Shown here in pieces: positions 60,527-64,000 of a stretch of 64,000 bases of DNA. Source of the DNA: Yeosuana sp043876835 (GTDB lineage Bacteria; Bacteroidota; Bacteroidia; Flavobacteriales; Flavobacteriaceae); contig NZ_JBAWJZ010000004.1 of NCBI RefSeq assembly GCF_043876835.1, forward strand, positions 297,668-361,667. Direction: 5' to 3'. The notes under the pieces were generated by a model. That model did not search any database. It saw only the letters and a list, made by a program, of their open reading frames with translations, and was not told the DNA's origin. The position numbers were made by a program, and so were the translations under genes. Positions within the stretch are counted from its first letter, which is position 1; every line of letters starts with the position of its first letter.

Positions 60527-63500
60527 ATGAAATCAATACCTAACCTACTATTTATCCGCATTGGATTAATTTTTGTTGCTGTAAACTTTTGGCTCCTTCA
60601 ACCAACAAAAGCAGATAAATCACCTTCAATATATTGGAATGTTTCTGAGGACATTGACTATGTAAATGAAATTGCACCTCATTTTATTGATAAGCAAAAC
60701 AATTGGTTGGATGAGTTTAATGGCAATTTTTATTGGTGGAAGGATATTTCTACAGAGTATATATTTAATCCATCCAATGCACCCTGCAATGAAAAGGTGC
60801 CTTTGGTTAATGATTTAAATTTCGACAATCTTGTTGCAACTATAACAGATGATGTGCCAGAACTTATTGTTTGTTTGGGAAGTGTAACAGGAGTATCAAA
60901 TTTAGTAGATTCAGACATCAGTAATTTTACTTCAATTAGCATGACTGGGTTGGCATGCGAAGCTGAATTAAGCGTTTCTGATACTGATAATGAAGTGTAC
61001 CCAGCAGGCACGTTTGCTGGTTATAAAGTAAGCTCAAATGGTCTTTTGCAAGTCTCTATTGGTGCCGAGGTCACTATAAGTACATATTTAGATGGAAATT
61101 TGAAAGAAACTTACAATGCTGTAACCAGTTTGGTTGGAGTAGATACTAGTTTGCTTGATGCAGAAGGTAATGTAATACTTGGATTTGTAACCTCTCAGGA
61201 TTTTGATGAGATACGCATTGGTTATAATTCCTTAATAAGCCTTTTGTTTTCTGCTCAGGTGTATTATCCTGTTATTAAAAAGTATTGTGCTGGATCTTCT
61301 TTAAACTGTAACGAAAAAACGACGCTTAGCAATCCTGAATTTCCAACAGTTATTAATGGTAGTCAAACGGGAATAGGAGGGGTAGTATGTGCGTTATGTG
61401 GGATTACAAATTCTGATAATATCTTAACATCTGACAATACCGATTATGCCTCAATAAATTTAACCCTTGGAATAGGTGCTACAGGATCAATTTCAGTAGA
61501 AAATGTTTTAGATACCAATGCTGCTGGAACCTTTGCAGGTTTTGAAATATCAAATGCCAATCTTTTAACTGTTGATTTCTTGGATGGTATCACAATTAAC
61601 ACATATTTAAATGGTGTCCTGCAAGAATCCCAAACAGGAATAGGAAACTTGTTGTCAGTAAGTACTACATTACTAACGGGTGATGGGCGACGGGTTATTG
61701 GTTTTGTTTCTACGCAACCTTTTGATGAAATTCAATTTATAGTTTCAAATACACTGTCTGTCAATCTTGGAGAGACTAGGGTGTATGGTGCAGTGGTTGA
61801 AAATTTCTGTTCTGGACCAAGTTTAATATGTAATGAGGTCGCTGGATTTAATAATACTGATTTTCCAGTCATTGTAAATTCTGAAAATACTGAAATAGGT
61901 GGTGTTGCATGTGCATTATGTACCATTTCAAATACCGAAAATCTTATCACTAGTTCAGATACAGATTTTGCTACCATAGAACTTACAGCCGGAGTCTTAG
62001 CCTTTGGCTCAATAGCCGTTGAAGATGTACTGGATACGTATCCGGCAAATACATTTGCAGGCTTTGAGATTGAAAATACAACTATTTTAGATGTAGATAT
62101 TTTAGATAATATCACTATCACAACCTATCTTGACGGAACGCTTCAAGAAAGCAAGACTGGAGTAGGGGCTTTACTGGGCGCAGATACCCCTTTGTTAACA
62201 GGAAGTAGTGGACGTCGTATTGTTGGTTTTGTGTCGTCACTTTCTTTTGATCAGGTTAAATTAACTCTTTCTAATTTGGTTAGTGCTGATTTAGGTAAAA
62301 CAGACGTTTTTAGAGCTGTTGTTGAAAAACTCTGCCCGGGAGACATACAATGTAACCAAACATTATGGTTGAATACAGGAAGTTCTGGTTTCCCTGTTAT
62401 CATCAATTCTTTTGAAACAGGAACAAAAGGGGCTGTTTGTGTGGGCTGTTCTGTAGATGATGCTCAAAATGTAATTACGCCAGATGCAGTAGATTTTGCT
62501 CAAGTTCAGGTAACGGCAGGAGTCATATCGGCCGGAACTATTGCGGTTTTAGATCCAATGGACACATTCCCTATTGGTAGTATTGCAGGGTTTGCCATTC
62601 AGGATATGGAATCACTTGTTGAAGCTGAATTGTTCAATACCATACAAATCTGTACTTATTTAGATGGTACACTACAAGAATGTGGTACGGCAGGAAATTT
62701 AATCAACCTGACAGCTGTTCTGGATATTTTTGGAACAACCTCCGGACGTTATAATGTAGGTATACAAACAACAAAAGAGTTTGACGAGATAAGAATTACG
62801 ATAGGAGATTTAATAGATGCTACATTGTTTGATAACACAACAAGAGTCTATGGAGCATTTGTTGATACTAGAACTGCTGATGGTTCTGGTCCAAATGGTC
62901 TGAATTGTAATCCAAATGCCGTTGACGATTCAGTGAGTTTAGATGAAGACACGAGCACCAACATAGATGTTTTGGTTAATGATGACTTTGGAGGCGATGG
63001 CCCAAGTACGGGGACAATAACCATTGTGACCCCTGCAAGTAATGGCACGGCCACAGTGAACGATAATGGCACACCCGCTGATCCAACGGACGACACGATA
63101 GATTACACCCCAGACCCCAATTATAATGGCCTAGACAGTTTCACCTATGAGATATGTGACAGCAATGGGGATTGTGATACGGCAACGGTTTCAATTACGG
63201 TGAATGCAGTTAATGACCAACCAAACGCAATAGATGATAATATTAGCATAGGGCTTAATTCTAGTACCAACATAGATGTTTTGGCCAATGATGACTTTGG
63301 GGGAGATGGCCCAAGTACGGGGACAATAACCATTGTGACCCTACCAGCAAATGGAACGGCCACAGTCAATGACAATGGTACACCAAACGACCCAACAGAT
63401 GATACAGTAGATTATATACCAAATGTTAATTACAGTGGTCCTGACAGTTTTACATATCAGATATGCGACAGTAATGGGGATTGTAGTATAGCTACTGTGG

Positions 63501-64000
63501 AAATAGCTATTGATTGTACTGATCTTGATGGTGATGGTGTTGGGGATTGTATTGATAATTGTCCATCAATATCCAATCCAGGACAAGAGGACTGTGACAA
63601 TGATGGCATAGGCGATGTCTGTGAAACGGATACCGATGGGGATGGAGTTCCTGATGATTGTGATATTTGCCCTGGCTTTGATGATACATTAGATAGTGAC
63701 TCAGATGGTATTGTGGATTGTATTGACAACTGTCCAGCGATATCCAACCCAGGACAAGAGGACTGTGACAGTGATGGCATCGGAGATGTCTGTGAAACAG
63801 ATACCGATGGAGATGGTATTCCAGACGATTGTGATACAGAAGAATGTGATGGACTGGACAACAATGGCGACGGAAACATAGATGAAGGGTTTGACCAAGA
63901 CAGTGATGGGATAGCCGATTGTTTTGACAACTGTCCAGCGATATCCAACCCAGGACAAGAGGACTGTGACAGTGATGGCATCGGAGATGTCTGTGAAACA
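60527..64000 (+). CDS. Large secreted repeat protein, 5' part (runs off the window)
   Basis: 1158 codons are visible without a stop. The N-terminus holds a signal sequence (FIRIGLIFVAVNFWLLQPTKA). Residues about 113-795 form four related units of about 175 residues; the last three each begin with a CxxC (Cys288/291, 462/465, 638/641) and contain TFAGF..., TYLDG/NGTLQES and a GFVS-x-FD pattern. Two Ig/cadherin-like tandem repeats follow at about 798-900 and 901-995, and from 996 on thrombospondin type-3-like calcium-binding DxDxDGxxDxxD repeats. This is typical of flavobacterial adhesins secreted by type IX; the sorting domain would lie beyond the window. Function is unknown, with adhesion or gliding inferred. 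Confidence 0.8.
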   Translation, partial: MKSIPNLLFIRIGLIFVAVNFWLLQPTKADKSPSIYWNVSEDIDYVNEIAPHFIDKQNNWLDEFNGNFYWWKDISTEYIFNPSNAPCNEKVPLVNDLNFDNLVATITDDVPELIVCLGSVTGVSNLVDSDISNFTSISMTGLACEAELSVSDTDNEVYPAGTFAGYKVSSNGLLQVSIGAEVTISTYLDGNLKETYNAVTSLVGVDTSLLDAEGNVILGFVTSQDFDEIRIGYNSLISLLFSAQVYYPVIKKYCAGSSLNCNEKTTLSNPEFPTVINGSQTGIGGVVCALCGITNSDNILTSDNTDYASINLTLGIGATGSISVENVLDTNAAGTFAGFEISNANLLTVDFLDGITINTYLNGVLQESQTGIGNLLSVSTTLLTGDGRRVIGFVSTQPFDEIQFIVSNTLSVNLGETRVYGAVVENFCSGPSLICNEVAGFNNTDFPVIVNSENTEIGGVACALCTISNTENLITSSDTDFATIELTAGVLAFGSIAVEDVLDTYPANTFAGFEIENTTILDVDILDNITITTYLDGTLQESKTGVGALLGADTPLLTGSSGRRIVGFVSSLSFDQVKLTLSNLVSADLGKTDVFRAVVEKLCPGDIQCNQTLWLNTGSSGFPVIINSFETGTKGAVCVGCSVDDAQNVITPDAVDFAQVQVTAGVISAGTIAVLDPMDTFPIGSIAGFAIQDMESLVEAELFNTIQICTYLDGTLQECGTAGNLINLTAVLDIFGTTSGRYNVGIQTTKEFDEIRITIGDLIDATLFDNTTRVYGAFVDTRTADGSGPNGLNCNPNAVDDSVSLDEDTSTNIDVLVNDDFGGDGPSTGTITIVTPASNGTATVNDNGTPADPTDDTIDYTPDPNYNGLDSFTYEICDSNGDCDTATVSITVNAVNDQPNAIDDNISIGLNSSTNIDVLANDDFGGDGPSTGTITIVTLPANGTATVNDNGTPNDPTDDTVDYIPNVNYSGPDSFTYQICDSNGDCSIATVEIAIDCTDLDGDGVGDCIDNCPSISNPGQEDCDNDGIGDVCETDTDGDGVPDDCDICPGFDDTLDSDSDGIVDCIDNCPAISNPGQEDCDSDGIGDVCETDTDGDGIPDDCDTEECDGLDNNGDGNIDEGFDQDSDGIADCFDNCPAISNPGQEDCDSDGIGDVCET
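62957..63366 (+). repeat. Tandem Ig-like domain repeat, 309-bp period
   Basis: Two copies 309 bp apart share long near-identical DNA, for example ACCAACATAGATG at 62957 and 63266 and the stretch across GGCCCAAGTACGGGGACAAT. Conservation at the DNA level, not just protein, suggests recent duplication or gene conversion. Confidence 0.85.
63547..64000 (+). repeat. Thrombospondin type-3-like tandem repeats, 201-bp period
   Basis: GACAACTGTCCAGCG at 63725 starts a 75-nt block that appears again at 63926-64000 without difference; an older copy starts near 63550. Each encodes a Cys/Asp-rich calcium-binding module. Confidence 0.85.

Noticed and set aside
63457..63981. 174-codon minus-strand frame rich in Ser and Pro
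   Set aside because: It is the antisense of the thrombospondin-type repeats, whose sense frame is open and has clear domains.
62848..64000. CRISPR-like tandem repeats near the right edge
   Set aside because: The repeats are in frame, of 201 and 309 bp, and encode protein domains; there are no spacers.

Overview
The window is chromosomal DNA of a low-GC member of the Bacteroidota, almost certainly a marine-type Flavobacteriaceae; the genus cannot be fixed from sequence alone. The evidence is the TTTG/TAnnTTTG promoter grammar, the near absence of Shine-Dalgarno sequences except in front of rpsU, a tmRNA tag ending GENNYALAA, many secreted proteins with short flavobacterial signal peptides, and a tRNA-tuf-tRNA-secE-nusG-rplKAJL-rpoBC block. 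No phage, insertion sequence or CRISPR array is visible.

Layout. 1-5418: a partial CPA1-type Na+/H+ antiporter, then ssrA (tmRNA) preceded by a structured small RNA that seems to share its promoter, an alanine/saccharopine dehydrogenase-like enzyme, and a kdsA operon. 5540-8349: typA, a PnuC-like transporter and a 77-residue three-helix YgjV-type protein. 8516-17724: a surface-polysaccharide locus with two paralogous Wzx flippases, the FdtA/FdtB pair for a dTDP-3-amino-3,6-dideoxyhexose, a FemAB-like acyltransferase and four glycosyltransferases. 17727-30741: envelope and housekeeping genes, including an FtsE-like ATPase, a 1006-residue TPR protein paired with an outer-membrane barrel, an amidohydrolase lipoprotein, a namZ-type muramidase and a LolC/E-type permease. 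30746-36416: a second copy of the structured RNA, a cysteine synthase-like enzyme, a small gene bounded by inverted repeats, hemG, and a sigma/anti-sigma/LTxxQ-protein/barrel ECF locus. 36476-44482: DUF2851, PspC, a K+ channel, an alanine:cation symporter, a ComEA-like protein, an acyl-CoA dehydrogenase, rpsU, xerC and hpf. 44499-58155: the translation and transcription block. 58178-64000: an iron-sulfur protein, prfC and the 5' part of a large repetitive secreted protein that runs off the right edge.

How the genes fit together. Three themes recur: envelope biogenesis (KdsA, O-antigen sugars and flippases, NamZ, LolE-like permease, TPR/barrel pair, ECF stress locus), translation and its quality control (tmRNA, TypA, RF3, S21, HPF, EF-Tu, ribosomal proteins), and small membrane transport systems.

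The most striking new observations are three copies of one 28-bp sequence in the ECF locus, each with the geometry of a sigma-E-type promoter (AAACTA, 16 bp, TCTAA) and each upstream of a gene of that locus; two copies of one structured RNA family, one of them apparently in the tmRNA leader; a perfect 12-bp intrinsic-terminator hairpin inside the first codons of the comEA-like gene; and a secreted protein built of repeats of about 175 residues, three of them with a CxxC motif.
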